From: Halieaceae bacterium UBA5044
Lineage (GTDB): Bacteria > Pseudomonadota > Gammaproteobacteria > Pseudomonadales > Halieaceae
Direction: 5' to 3'
Assembly (NCBI GenBank): GCA_002416125.1
Contig: DIBU01000001.1
Coordinates: 372,001-436,000 of the forward strand
DNA: 64,000 nt
Under the pieces are notes generated by a model. The model saw only the letters and a program-made list of their open reading frames with translations. It did no database searches and was not told the origin of the DNA. The position numbers and the translations under genes are program-made. Each line of letters starts with the position of its first letter. Position 1 is the first letter of the stretch. Below are positions 35,229 through 43,699 of the stretch, piece by piece.

Positions 35229-37521
35229 GCACCGCGTGACCGTGCGCGAGCTGGCGCTGTTCTGTCACCGCAGCGGTGACATCGACCACCGCTTCACGCC
35301 TTCTCCCACGGGCCAGCAGGGAATTGAGGGGCACCAGCGCATCTACCGTCGCCGTCCAGCCAGCTACCGCGCGGAGTTTTCCGTACAGCTCGCCTGGCAG
35401 GGTGCAGCAGCGCTGCCGGCGCTGGTGGTGTCCGGCCGTGCGGATGGTTACGACAGCGAGCAGGGGCTGGTGGAGGAAATCAAGACCTGCCGCATTGACC
35501 CGTCCCGCATCCCACCTGCGGTTACGCGTCTTCATCTGGCCCAGGGCAGGCTGTATGCGGCCTTGATTGCAGCCAGCGAAGATTTGCCCGGGTTGGCGGT
35601 ACAGCTGACCTGGCTGCAGCTGGATACGGACGAGGAGCACCCGCTGCGGCAGGATTACAGTCGCGAAGAGCTGGATGACTTCCTGCAGGATACCCTCCTG
35701 CGCTACAGCCAGTGGCTGGCACAGGTGGCGCAGCGACGCCTGCGGCGCGATGCCAGTCTCACGGCGCTGGCGTTCCCCCACGCGCAGTTCAGGGCTGGCC
35801 AGCGCGAACTTTCCGAGCGTGTGTACAAGTGCATTCACCAGGCCGGTCAGCTGCTGCTGGAGGCGCCCACTGGCATCGGCAAGACCGCCGCCGTGCTGTA
35901 CCCCGCCCTCAAGGCTCTGGGTACAGGCCGCCATGACAGCGTGGTCTTTGCGACGACCCGTATCAGTGGGCGCCGCGCCGCGGAGCAGGCCATGCAGCGC
36001 TTCGTGAGCGCGGGCTATGGTGGCAACGCGCTCAGCCTCACGGCCAGGGAGCAGGCCTGCCTGGCGCCGGGAAAAGCCTGCCACGGAGAGGATTGCCCCT
36101 ACGCCCGCGGCTACTACGACCGTCTGCCCGCCGCCCTCGAGGAAGCGCTGCAGGCGCCACTGCTGGGGCGCGAGGCGCTGGCTGCGATTGCCGGGCGTCA
36201 CTCGGTATGCCCCTACCAGCTCAGCCTGGACCTGGTGCCCTGGGTGGATGTCATTGTTGCCGATGTCCACCACGTGTTCAGCCCCACCGCAAACCTCGCC
36301 GAGCACCTGACCGCCGCCGGTGGACGCTGGACAGTATTGCTGGACGAGGCGCACGGCCTGCCCGACCGGGCGCGCGGCATGTACGGAGCCGAGCTGCCCA
36401 AGGCGCTGGTAATGGCGGCGCGTCGCGAGGCCTCCGGGGACCTGCGACGCGCGCTGGAACGGCTCAATCGCCAGTTGCTGGCGCTGTTGAAACTGGAGGG
36501 GTGGGTGTCCGCCAGCCATTGGCTGACGGACGTGCCAGAGTCGCTCGGCAGGGCGCTGGCAGAGTGTGTGGAGGCGGTGAATGCAGCGCAGGCGTTGGAC
36601 GCGTTTGTGTTGCAGGCCCGCCCTGCCCTGCGCGACCTGTATTTTGTCGCGCTGCAGTGGCAGCGCTTGCTGGAATGCTGGGGTGGCGAGTTCCGGCTGG
36701 AGCTTGAGCGGGGCGCTGGCCCCCAGGGCTTGGTACTGCGTGTGCATTGCCTGGAGCCCTCGCGATTGCTGGCGCAGCGTCACCAGGCGATGCATGCGCT
36801 GGTCGTGTTCTCCGCCACGCTCAGCCCGCAGCAGTGGGCACTGGATACCCTGGGTCTGACGCCCGCGGCGGTGGCCTGGTGCGCGCCCTCCCCGTTCACC
36901 CGGGACCAGCTGCAGGTGCAGATTGCCTCGCATGTGGATACCCGCCTGCAGCAGCGTGCCGCAAGTTTGCCGGTGCTGGCCACCCTGCTGCGGCAATGGC
37001 TGGAGAGTGTGCCGGGCAACTGTTTGCTGTATTTCCCTTCGTACCGCTACCTGGAGGACTGCCTGCAGCAGATGCTGGAGCAGGGTTGGCCGGCGGGCCG
37101 CCAGCGCTGGGTGCAGGGCCGGAGTGGGGCGGGTGGCCCGGACCTGTTGTCGTTGCTGCAGCAGGCGCGGGATGTGGCGGCGTTCTGTGTGCTCGGCGGT
37201 GCCTTCGGCGAGGGTATCGACCTGCCCGGCGACGAACTGCACAGTGTGGTGATCGTGGGTGTTGGCCTGCCACAGGTGAGTGCCGGCAACGAGCAGCTGC
37301 GGCAGCTGTTCGGCAGCCGCTACGGGAACGGCTTTGCCTACGCCTACCAGTACCCGGCGGCGCAGAAGGTCAGCCAGGCGCTGGGCCGTGTGGTGCGCAC
37401 CGGAAGCGACCGCGGCAAGGCACTGCTGGTTGATGCGCGCTATGCCGACCCTGTCTGGCGGGCATTGCTGCCGCCCTGGTGGGACTACACGAGCTACCCG
37501 GTGACAGCCAGCGGACGATAG
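35221..37521 (+). CDS. XPD/DinG-family DNA helicase with N-terminal nuclease-like domain
   Basis: 766 residues. The first ~160 look like a PD-(D/E)xK fold: GRAD75 followed by E86-I-K88. Then comes a superfamily 2 helicase: Walker A EAPTGIGKT (about 214-222), an Fe-S cluster set Cys280, Cys287, Cys292 and Cys330, DEAH box at 375-378, and C-terminal motifs GGAFGEGIDLPGD and QALGRVVRTGSDRG. The cysteine spacing is that of XPD/DinG 5'-3' helicases that carry a 4Fe-4S cluster. Start overlaps the FAN1 stop (8 bp). Its 3' end overlaps the convergent cfa-like gene by 28 bp. Whether the nuclease part is active is inference. Confidence 0.92.
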   Translation: MAEHRVTVRELALFCHRSGDIDHRFTPSPTGQQGIEGHQRIYRRRPASYRAEFSVQLAWQGAAALPALVVSGRADGYDSEQGLVEEIKTCRIDPSRIPPAVTRLHLAQGRLYAALIAASEDLPGLAVQLTWLQLDTDEEHPLRQDYSREELDDFLQDTLLRYSQWLAQVAQRRLRRDASLTALAFPHAQFRAGQRELSERVYKCIHQAGQLLLEAPTGIGKTAAVLYPALKALGTGRHDSVVFATTRISGRRAAEQAMQRFVSAGYGGNALSLTAREQACLAPGKACHGEDCPYARGYYDRLPAALEEALQAPLLGREALAAIAGRHSVCPYQLSLDLVPWVDVIVADVHHVFSPTANLAEHLTAAGGRWTVLLDEAHGLPDRARGMYGAELPKALVMAARREASGDLRRALERLNRQLLALLKLEGWVSASHWLTDVPESLGRALAECVEAVNAAQALDAFVLQARPALRDLYFVALQWQRLLECWGGEFRLELERGAGPQGLVLRVHCLEPSRLLAQRHQAMHALVVFSATLSPQQWALDTLGLTPAAVAWCAPSPFTRDQLQVQIASHVDTRLQQRAASLPVLATLLRQWLESVPGNCLLYFPSYRYLEDCLQQMLEQGWPAGRQRWVQGRSGAGGPDLLSLLQQARDVAAFCVLGGAFGEGIDLPGDELHSVVIVGVGLPQVSAGNEQLRQLFGSRYGNGFAYAYQYPAAQKVSQALGRVVRTGSDRGKALLVDARYADPVWRALLPPWWDYTSYPVTASGR

Positions 37522-38765
37522 CCGGGCTTGGCAAAGGCGAGTTGCACCGTGCCGATAATCCGCTCGCGGAAGCCGCCCTCGCAGTAGCAGAGGTAAAACT
37601 CCCACATGCGGATGAACTGGTCGTCAAAGCCCTGTCGGCGCACGGCGTCCAGCTGCGCAATAAAGCGCTCGCGCCAGGCGGCCAGGGTGCGTGCGTAGTC
37701 CAGGGTGATGTCGCGCAGGTGCACCATCTGCATGTCAGTATCGCGGGCCAGGTGGTTGGCGATCACAGCAATGGACGGCAGGCAGCCGCCCGGGAAGATG
37801 AAACGCTTGATGAAGTCGACGGTATCCCGCGCCTGCTGGTAGCGCTGGTCGCTGATGGTGATCGCCTGTATGACCATTTTACCGTGGGGTTTCAGCAGTT
37901 CGCTGCAGCGCGCAAAGTAGGTGCCGTAAAACTGGTGACCCACCGCCTCGATCATCTCGATGGACACCAGTTTGTCGTAGTGTCCGGTGAGGTTGCGGTA
38001 GTCCTCGCAGAGCACCGTTACCCGATCACCCAGGCCCAGCTGGGCCACGCGCTCGCAGGTGTAATTGAATTGCTCTCTGGAGATGGTCGTTGTGGTGACC
38101 CGGCAGCCATAGCGTTGCGCGGCGTGAATCGCCATGCCGCCCCAGCCGGTGCCGATTTCCAGCAGGTGGTCGTCCGGGCTGAGTTCCAGCTGCTGGCAGA
38201 TCTCGTCGAGTTTTGCCAGGGATGCTTCTTCCAGCGAGCTGTCAGCGCTGGGGAAGAGCGCGGAGGAGTACATCATGGTGGGGTCGAGAAACAGGCGGAA
38301 GAAATCGTTGCCCAGATCATAGTGTGCCGCGATGTTCCGGCGTGAACCGGAGTGCGTATTGCGGTTCATGCCGTGGGCGAGCTTCAGGCCCAGCCGCACC
38401 AGCCAGGACTGGCCGCGTTCCATGGCTTCCATGGTGAGCATGTTGGCGCTGAACAGGCGCGTGACCGTGGTCAGGTCGGGGGTCGACCAGTCGCCCTCGA
38501 TGTAGGCCTCGCCTGAACCAATCGTGCCGCCGGAAAGCAGTTTGCCGTACACCGCGGGGTTGTGCACGGTCACCTCGGCATGGGGTTCGCCATCGCGCCG
38601 TGAGCTGCCGACACGGAACGTCTCGCCGCCGTCATGCAGGGTGAGGCTGCCCACCGTGAAGTTGCCAAGTACCCGCAAGAGCAGCTTGCGCGCCAGGTGA
38701 TGGTTGGACCAGCGTTTTCCGGCCTTGGTTTGCAGCCGCACCTGGCTGACACTCATGTCGTTCAT
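37494..38765 (-). CDS. cfa: Cyclopropane-fatty-acyl-phospholipid synthase family methyltransferase
   Basis: 423 residues. An N-terminal lipid-binding part precedes a SAM-binding domain: LLEIGTGWGGMAIHAAQRYG, the TISREQFNY segment and SIEMIEAVGHQFYGTYF, with the family FIFPGGCLPS and MWEFYLCYCEGGF near the end. Such enzymes methylate unsaturated acyl chains of membrane phospholipids to cyclopropane, or related branched and furan products. Third gene of the operon FAD oxidoreductase-DUF1365-cfa, 1 nt after DUF1365, so expected to be under the ECF promoter at 40865-40890. The exact product is open. Confidence 0.93.
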   Translation of the reverse strand: MNDMSVSQVRLQTKAGKRWSNHHLARKLLLRVLGNFTVGSLTLHDGGETFRVGSSRRDGEPHAEVTVHNPAVYGKLLSGGTIGSGEAYIEGDWSTPDLTTVTRLFSANMLTMEAMERGQSWLVRLGLKLAHGMNRNTHSGSRRNIAAHYDLGNDFFRLFLDPTMMYSSALFPSADSSLEEASLAKLDEICQQLELSPDDHLLEIGTGWGGMAIHAAQRYGCRVTTTTISREQFNYTCERVAQLGLGDRVTVLCEDYRNLTGHYDKLVSIEMIEAVGHQFYGTYFARCSELLKPHGKMVIQAITISDQRYQQARDTVDFIKRFIFPGGCLPSIAVIANHLARDTDMQMVHLRDITLDYARTLAAWRERFIAQLDAVRRQGFDDQFIRMWEFYLCYCEGGFRERIIGTVQLAFAKPGYRPLAVTG

Positions 38766-38766
38766 A

Positions 38767-39522
38767 TCACGCTCCAGAAGGTCTCGATCCGGGGTGGTTG
38801 TGCACCGGCACCCCTTTGATAAACAGGCGCAGTGCCTGCCAGTAAATACCCAGGGCCACCTTGAGTGTCATCAGTGGATGGCGCCAGAGAATGCGGTTCA
38901 GGTTGCGTCCGGTCATGGGCCGCGCGCGCAGGGTGAGATTGGCCTCGAAAATGCGCCCCTCGTCAGTGTCCGTCGCCAGGTAGATCGACAGGCGCTCGCC
39001 CGGCGTGTTGCTGCGCCACACGTAGCGCATGTCCATCGGGTTGAAGGGCGACACATGCATGGCCTTGTCGAAGGTATGTTGCAGCCAGCCGCCGCTCTCG
39101 GGGCCTCGCAGCACGTAGCTGTGGCGCTCATCCCAGGGCGTGTTGGTGACCTCTGCCACCAGAAACTCGAGGCGACTTTCGTCGTCACTGAAGCAGTAGT
39201 AGCAGGCGATCGGGTTGATCTGGTAACCGAAGTAGCGCAGGTTGGCGAGCAGGTAGATGGGCCCGGTGTGCTCCTCACCGGTTTCTTCGCGGATGCGGCG
39301 TCGCACCTCCTCTGCGAGCGGTATTGCGGGGTCACCGAGAAAGTCGCTGCGCAGGAAACGTGCCGGCGCCCAGCGCGTACTGGACCACAGCCAGCGTTTG
39401 GCAAACAGCTGGGGCAGTTCGTCCAGGCATATCCAGGGCATGAAGACGCCATAGCTGAAGGCGTGCTCACGGGGCAGGAAGCGGCGGTGGCGCAGCGTGC
39501 CTTGGTACAGCCTGGACTTCAC
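38767..39522 (-). CDS. DUF1365 domain-containing protein
   Basis: 251 residues from a GTG at 39522 that overlaps the upstream stop codon as GTGA (4 bp), the typical coupling in this conserved gene pair; the frame is open 80 codons further but only inside the neighbour. Family marks: SRLYQGTLRHRRFLPREHAFSYGVFM-type start, YQINPIACYYCFSDDE, EVTNTPWDERHSYVL and FNPMDMRYVWR. Function unknown, but DUF1365 nearly always sits between an FAD-dependent oxidase and a Cfa-type methyltransferase. A lipid-linked role is inferred. Confidence 0.93.
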   Translation of the reverse strand: MKSRLYQGTLRHRRFLPREHAFSYGVFMPWICLDELPQLFAKRWLWSSTRWAPARFLRSDFLGDPAIPLAEEVRRRIREETGEEHTGPIYLLANLRYFGYQINPIACYYCFSDDESRLEFLVAEVTNTPWDERHSYVLRGPESGGWLQHTFDKAMHVSPFNPMDMRYVWRSNTPGERLSIYLATDTDEGRIFEANLTLRARPMTGRNLNRILWRHPLMTLKVALGIYWQALRLFIKGVPVHNHPGSRPSGA

Positions 39523-40778
39523 GCCGCGGCCTTGGCCGCCTGGTTGATGCCGTCCGCCACGCGCAGTGCGCTGACGACGCCATCTTCGTGGAAGCCATTG
39601 TGCCAGTAGGCGCCGCAATACCAGGTATTGCGTGTGCCATTGATCTCCTGCCAGCGCTGTTGAGCCTTGATACCCGCCAGCGAAAACACCGGGTGGGCAT
39701 AGTTGAACGTGCCGAGGATGCGGTTCGGGTTGATGGAGGCAGTGTCGTTCAGCGTCACGCAAAAGGTCTCCGGCGCGTTGAGTCCCTGCAGGATATTCAT
39801 GTTGTAGGTTACCACGGCTCGCCCCGAATCCACGCCCAGGCGGTAATTCCAGCTCGACCAGGTTTTGCGGTTCTGCGGCAGCAGGCGGACGTCGGTGTGC
39901 AGCACCACCTCGTTGTTCTGGTAGGGCAGTGCACCGAGGATGGCCTTTTCCTCCTCCGACGGGTCGGCGAGCATGCGCAGGGCCTGGTCGGAGTGTGCCG
40001 CCACCACCACCTGATCGAAGCGGAAGCTGCGGCCATCGCGCAGGGCGAGGTCAACGCCGTTGGGATTCCGGTTGATGTGGGTGACCTCGCTGGAGGTGTG
40101 TATGCGGTCTTCGAAGCGCTGGCAGAGCGGCCGCAGGTATTCCCGCGAACCGCCTTCCACGACCCGCCACTGGGGCCTGTTATTGACCGAAAGCAGGCCG
40201 TGATTGCGGAAGAATCGCAAAAAGAATTCCAGCGGGAAATCGCTCACGCTGGCGCAGTCTGCAGACCAGATTGCGGAGGCCATGGGCACCAGGTAATGAC
40301 TGCTGAAGGCGTCGCCGTAGCGTTTGCGCTGCAGGTAGTGGCCCAGCGTTTCCCCGGGCTCCAGCAGTCCGGACTCCAGGTCGGCGACGGATTCACGGTT
40401 GAAGCGCAGGATGTCGCGCACCATGCCCAGGAAGCGGGGCGATGCCAGATTGCGTCGCTGCGCGAAGAGGGTATTGATGCTGCTGCCCGAGTATTCGAGG
40501 CCGCTCTCGAGATCGCTGACGCTGAAGCCCATGTCCGTCGGTTTGCTGCTGACGCCCAGTTCCTGCAACAGGGCAATAAAATTGGGATAGGTCCAGTCGT
40601 TGTAGACGATGAAGCCCGTGTCCACGGCGTAGCGCCGGGTACCCAGCTTGACATCGACGGTGGCCGTGTGGCCCCCGATCTGCGTCCCTGCCTCGAACAC
40701 AGTCACGCGGTGCGCGCGGCTGAGATAGTGGGCACAGGACAGGCCGGAAATACCTGAACCGATGACTGCGATATCCAA
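39519..40778 (-). CDS. FAD-dependent oxidoreductase (amine oxidase/desaturase fold)
   Basis: 419 residues from a TTG start at 40778, chosen because GGGAGGAG lies about 10 nt upstream and the protein then begins MDIAVIGSGISGLSCAHYLS (FAD-binding GxGxxG). Further marks are FEAGTQIGGHTATV, VDTGFIVYNDWTYPNF and a C-terminal WYCGAYWHNGFHEDGVVSALRVA closing the FAD site. This is the oxidoreductase of the conserved oxidase-DUF1365-Cfa set. The acyl-chain substrate is inferred from context. The gene reads from the ECF-type promoter 87 bp upstream. Confidence 0.93.
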   Translation of the reverse strand: MDIAVIGSGISGLSCAHYLSRAHRVTVFEAGTQIGGHTATVDVKLGTRRYAVDTGFIVYNDWTYPNFIALLQELGVSSKPTDMGFSVSDLESGLEYSGSSINTLFAQRRNLASPRFLGMVRDILRFNRESVADLESGLLEPGETLGHYLQRKRYGDAFSSHYLVPMASAIWSADCASVSDFPLEFFLRFFRNHGLLSVNNRPQWRVVEGGSREYLRPLCQRFEDRIHTSSEVTHINRNPNGVDLALRDGRSFRFDQVVVAAHSDQALRMLADPSEEEKAILGALPYQNNEVVLHTDVRLLPQNRKTWSSWNYRLGVDSGRAVVTYNMNILQGLNAPETFCVTLNDTASINPNRILGTFNYAHPVFSLAGIKAQQRWQEINGTRNTWYCGAYWHNGFHEDGVVSALRVADGINQAAKAAA

Positions 40779-40864
40779 AACTGTGACTCCTCCCGGCCTT
40801 CAGGCGGCACCGCGCTGCGTCGCGGTCGAAACCCGTGCCTCAAACGATAGTTCAATGGCCAGAT

Positions 40865-40890
40865 TACGCCCTCCCGCTGCCGCTGGATCA
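40865..40890 (-). promoter_or_regulatory. ECF11-type promoter of the oxidoreductase-DUF1365-cfa operon
   Basis: On the minus strand TGATCC (40885-40890) is followed by 16 bp and CGTA (40865-40868). This equals the arrangement on the plus strand 25 bp away, which drives the sigma gene. The transcript would begin near 40857, leaving a leader of about 80 nt. Confidence 0.85.
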
Positions 40891-40914
40891 TTCTGCTTAT
40901 TTATACAAACGATT

Positions 40915-40942
40915 TGATCCGGCTGCCTCGCCGGGGCGTATA
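40915..40942 (+). promoter_or_regulatory. ECF11-type promoter of the sigma/ChrR operon (autoregulation)
   Basis: TGATCC (40915-40920), 16 bp, then CGTATA (40937-40942). It matches the RpoE/ChrR-type target boxes known from Rhodobacter and mirrors the divergent promoter. Transcription near 40949 leaves only about 8 nt before the ATG at 40957, so the GTG at 40978 may be the true start of the sigma factor. Confidence 0.85.
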
Positions 40943-40956
40943 CTGGCCTGAACACG

Positions 40957-41577
40957 ATGAAGAACGCGGGTGCAACGGTGGAAGAAAAGATCGACAGTGC
41001 GTCGAACGGCTGGCAGGGCCCCACAGGGCGCCGTACCGACGAGTGGAGCGAATGCCTCACACAAATTGCAGCGACCGGCGATCGCGCGGCGTTCACACGC
41101 TTTTTTCGCCATTTTGCGCCGCTGATCAAGGCCTTCGCCCTGTCCGGCTCCAGTCTGTCTGCGGCACATGCGGACGAACTCGTCCAGGAAGTGATGTTGA
41201 AGGCCTGGCAGAAGGCCTCCGCGTTCAACCCGGAGAAAGCAGCCGCCAGCACCTGGGTCTACACGATAGCGCGCAACTGCCGCACGGACATGTTCCGCCG
41301 TCTGCAGAAGTTCGATACGCCGCTCGCGGCAGACGATTTTATGCCGGATCAGGAGCCCAGCGAGCCCTTTGCCATGTTGCAGAGCCGCCGCAGCCGGGAC
41401 ACGATCCACGAACTGATGGGTACCCTGCCGCCAGACCAGGCGCAGATACTCGCCAAGGTGTACATGGAAGGCAAGTCGCACGCGGAAGCGGCGGCTGAGT
41501 TGGATCTCCCGCTGGGTACCGTCAAGTCACGGGTCCGGCTGGCAATCCAGAAATTGCAAATTCAGATAGACAGGTAA
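40957..41577 (+). CDS. ECF sigma factor (RpoE/ChrR-associated, ECF11 type)
   Basis: 206 residues. Region 2: AFTRFFRHFAPLIKAFAL, then ADELVQEVMLKAWQKA and TWVYTIARNCRTDMFRR. Region 4: LPPDQAQILAKVYMEGKSHAEAAAELDLPLGTVKSRV. It lacks extra domains, and a ChrR-type anti-sigma gene follows 13 nt later, as in the singlet-oxygen RpoE/ChrR pair of Rhodobacter. Under stress it should activate its own operon and the divergent lipid operon. The GTG at 40978 is an alternative start better placed relative to the promoter. Confidence 0.93.
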   Translation: MKNAGATVEEKIDSASNGWQGPTGRRTDEWSECLTQIAATGDRAAFTRFFRHFAPLIKAFALSGSSLSAAHADELVQEVMLKAWQKASAFNPEKAAASTWVYTIARNCRTDMFRRLQKFDTPLAADDFMPDQEPSEPFAMLQSRRSRDTIHELMGTLPPDQAQILAKVYMEGKSHAEAAAELDLPLGTVKSRVRLAIQKLQIQIDR

Positions 41578-41590
41578 GCAGCAGAATATC

Positions 41591-42247
41591 ATGGCCAAGT
41601 TTCATCCCAGCGTTGATTTATTGACCGAGTACGTGGCGGGTATCCTGCCGCTCGCGCAGTCCGCCTGCATCTCGGCACACCTCAATTACTGCCCGCAGTG
41701 CCAGCAGCAAAGTGCCCGCTTGCAGGACCTGGGTGCCGTGTTGTTCGAGAGCCTGACACCGGTGCCGGTGGGCGACGCGCTGCTCAACACCGTACTGGCG
41801 CGGTTGGACGAGGAGCCGCCCCTCAGCTATCGGCGTGCCCAAGACCCTGCAGTAGGCCGGCTCCCGGCGCTGTTGCAGCGGCTGATGAAGGGCGATTTCT
41901 CCGAGCTGTCCTGGAACAAGATCACGTCCTCCCTGAGCATCAGCTACCTGAAAACGGGTGATACCGCCTACGAGTTTGCGCTCTATCACATCAAGGCGGG
42001 CGGCAGGATTCCCGAGCACACCCACCGCGGCTCTGAAATGACGCTGGTGCTGCAGGGCGGCTTCTCTGACGCCGCAGGCAGCTACCACGAGGGGGATTTC
42101 CTGTTCCGCGAAGCCAGTGACACCCATGCGCCCACTGCCTTGCAGTCAGAGGACTGCATCTGTCTCGCCGTGCTGGACGCGCCCCTGCGCTTCACTGGCT
42201 GGAAGTATCGCTGGATGAACCCATTCCTGCAATTGCGCGCAGGCTGA
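41591..42247 (+). CDS. chrR: ChrR-family anti-sigma factor
   Basis: 218 residues. The N-terminal zinc anti-sigma domain has ligands His5, His30, Cys34 and Cys37 (HLNYCPQC), which correspond one residue earlier to those of Rhodobacter ChrR. The C-terminal cupin-like domain keeps His143, His145, Glu149 and His179 for a second zinc, and Cys189 and Cys191, which lie two residues beyond the Rhodobacter positions. All sensing residues known for the family are therefore kept, arguing that the regulator responds to singlet oxygen or organic hydroperoxide. A strong terminator follows immediately. Confidence 0.94.
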   Translation: MAKFHPSVDLLTEYVAGILPLAQSACISAHLNYCPQCQQQSARLQDLGAVLFESLTPVPVGDALLNTVLARLDEEPPLSYRRAQDPAVGRLPALLQRLMKGDFSELSWNKITSSLSISYLKTGDTAYEFALYHIKAGGRIPEHTHRGSEMTLVLQGGFSDAAGSYHEGDFLFREASDTHAPTALQSEDCICLAVLDAPLRFTGWKYRWMNPFLQLRAG

Positions 42248-42254
42248 TTCGATC

Positions 42255-42278
42255 GCCCCCTCCCGGGGGCTTTTTTTT
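42255..42278 (+). terminator. Rho-independent terminator of the sigma/ChrR operon
   Basis: Six-bp stem GCCCCC/GGGGGC with loop TCCC, then eight T, starting 7 nt after the chrR stop. The remaining 277 bp to pntA (to 42555) contain no gene; an extended -10-like TGCTACAGT at 42411-42419 is the only promoter hint. Confidence 0.93.
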
Positions 42279-42555
42279 GTCTCCCTTCACCTGTTGCGGG
42301 ATGGTGGCAACCGCAGGCCATGGGACGATAGCGTATTGAGTCGGCCAATGCCGGGCCTGCAATTATTTGCCATGTGAATATTAGGCATAATTCCTTGATG
42401 GGGGTCTGTGTGCTACAGTCCCGTGCCGAAAAACCGGGAGAGCCGGGATCAGGGGTTACCGAACGTTACAGAATACGGTGCCAGACCCTGCTACCACGGC
42501 CACAACAACGACAGCAATCTCAATCGACACGCTTGAAAACGGGGTAGGACGAACT

Positions 42556-43698
42556 ATGCGCATCGCAATTCCGAGGGAGACGCATCCGGGCGAAAACCGG
42601 GTGCCGGTCACACCGGAGACAGCCAAGAAGCTGTGTCGCCTGGGTGCTGACCTGGTCATTGAAAATGGGATGGGCCTCGGGTCCGGGTTCACGGATGAGG
42701 AATATGCCGCGGCCGGTGCCACGCTGACGACCGATCGCGAAGGCCTGTTCCGTGACGCCGACATGCTGTTGCGCCTGCGCAAGCCCGAGAAAGCCGATAT
42801 CGCGCTGATGAAAAAGGGCTGCATCCACATCAGTTACCTGGACCCGTTCAATGAGCACGACCTGGTGCGCACCCTGCAGCAGCACGGTGTGACCGCCATC
42901 AGCATGGAAATGATTCCGCGCACCACGCGCAGCCAGAAAATGGACGCCCTGAGCTCCCAGGCCAACCTGGCGGGTTATGTCATGGTGCTGCAGGCTGCTA
43001 CGCACCTGCCGCGCATCTTCCCGATGATGATGACACCGGCGGGTACCCTGAAGCCGGCCAAAGTGTTCATTATTGGTGCCGGTGTCGCCGGCCTGCAGGC
43101 GATTGCGACCGCCAAGCGTCTGGGTGCACGGGTGACGGCCTTCGATACCCGCCCGGTGGTGGCAGAGCAGGTGCGCTCGCTGGGCGCCACCTTCCTCGAT
43201 ATCGATCTGGGGCAAACCGGTGAGACGGCCGGTGGCTATGCCACGGAGCTGACGCCTGAGCAGATCCAGAAACAGCGCGAAGCGCAGAAAGATACCATTG
43301 CCGACTCTGACGTGGTGATCACCACCGCCCAGGTGTTTGGCCGCAAGCCCCCGGTGATCGTTACCCGGGACATGGTGGAAGGCATGAAGCCGGGTTCCGT
43401 GATCGTGGATATGGCGGCTGAAACCGGTGGCAATGTGGAGGGCTCGGTGCCGAATGAAGTGGTCACCGTCAACGGTGTGACGATCATCGGCAAGGGCAAC
43501 CTGCCCAATGAAGTCTGCCGCGACGCCAGCCACATGTATGCGAGCAACCTGTTCAACCTGGTCGATGACGCCTGGGACAAGGAAAGCAACGCATTCAAGA
43601 TCGACTTCGAGCACGACATCCTGCCCGGCTGCATCATTACGCACGGTGGTGAAGTGACCAACGAAACCATCAAGAAAATCCTGGAGGGGGGCAACTGA
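42556..43698 (+). CDS. pntAA: Proton-translocating NAD(P)+ transhydrogenase, alpha subunit part 1
   Basis: 380 residues from the ATG at 42556 (MRIAIPRETHPGENRVPVTPET); 26 upstream codons are open but T/A-rich and unlike the family. It is the NAD(H)-binding domain I: PEKADIALMKKG, the catalytic loop with RTTRSQKMDALSSQANLAGY, the Rossmann fold IIGAGVAGLQAIATAKRLGA and FDTRP. Unlike E. coli, where alpha is one polypeptide, it is split from the membrane part. The three-gene set couples the proton gradient to NADPH production. Confidence 0.97.
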   Translation: MRIAIPRETHPGENRVPVTPETAKKLCRLGADLVIENGMGLGSGFTDEEYAAAGATLTTDREGLFRDADMLLRLRKPEKADIALMKKGCIHISYLDPFNEHDLVRTLQQHGVTAISMEMIPRTTRSQKMDALSSQANLAGYVMVLQAATHLPRIFPMMMTPAGTLKPAKVFIIGAGVAGLQAIATAKRLGARVTAFDTRPVVAEQVRSLGATFLDIDLGQTGETAGGYATELTPEQIQKQREAQKDTIADSDVVITTAQVFGRKPPVIVTRDMVEGMKPGSVIVDMAAETGGNVEGSVPNEVVTVNGVTIIGKGNLPNEVCRDASHMYASNLFNLVDDAWDKESNAFKIDFEHDILPGCIITHGGEVTNETIKKILEGGN

Positions 43699-43699
43699 T

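Noticed and set aside
35074..37605. 843-codon minus-strand open frame opposite the helicase
   Set aside because: Low-complexity H/Q/R-rich translation with no recognisable motifs; it follows from codon bias of the helicase gene.
42395..42419. TTGATG ... TACAGT upstream of pntAA
   Set aside because: The spacer is only 13 bp; an extended -10 alone is possible but not strong enough to call.
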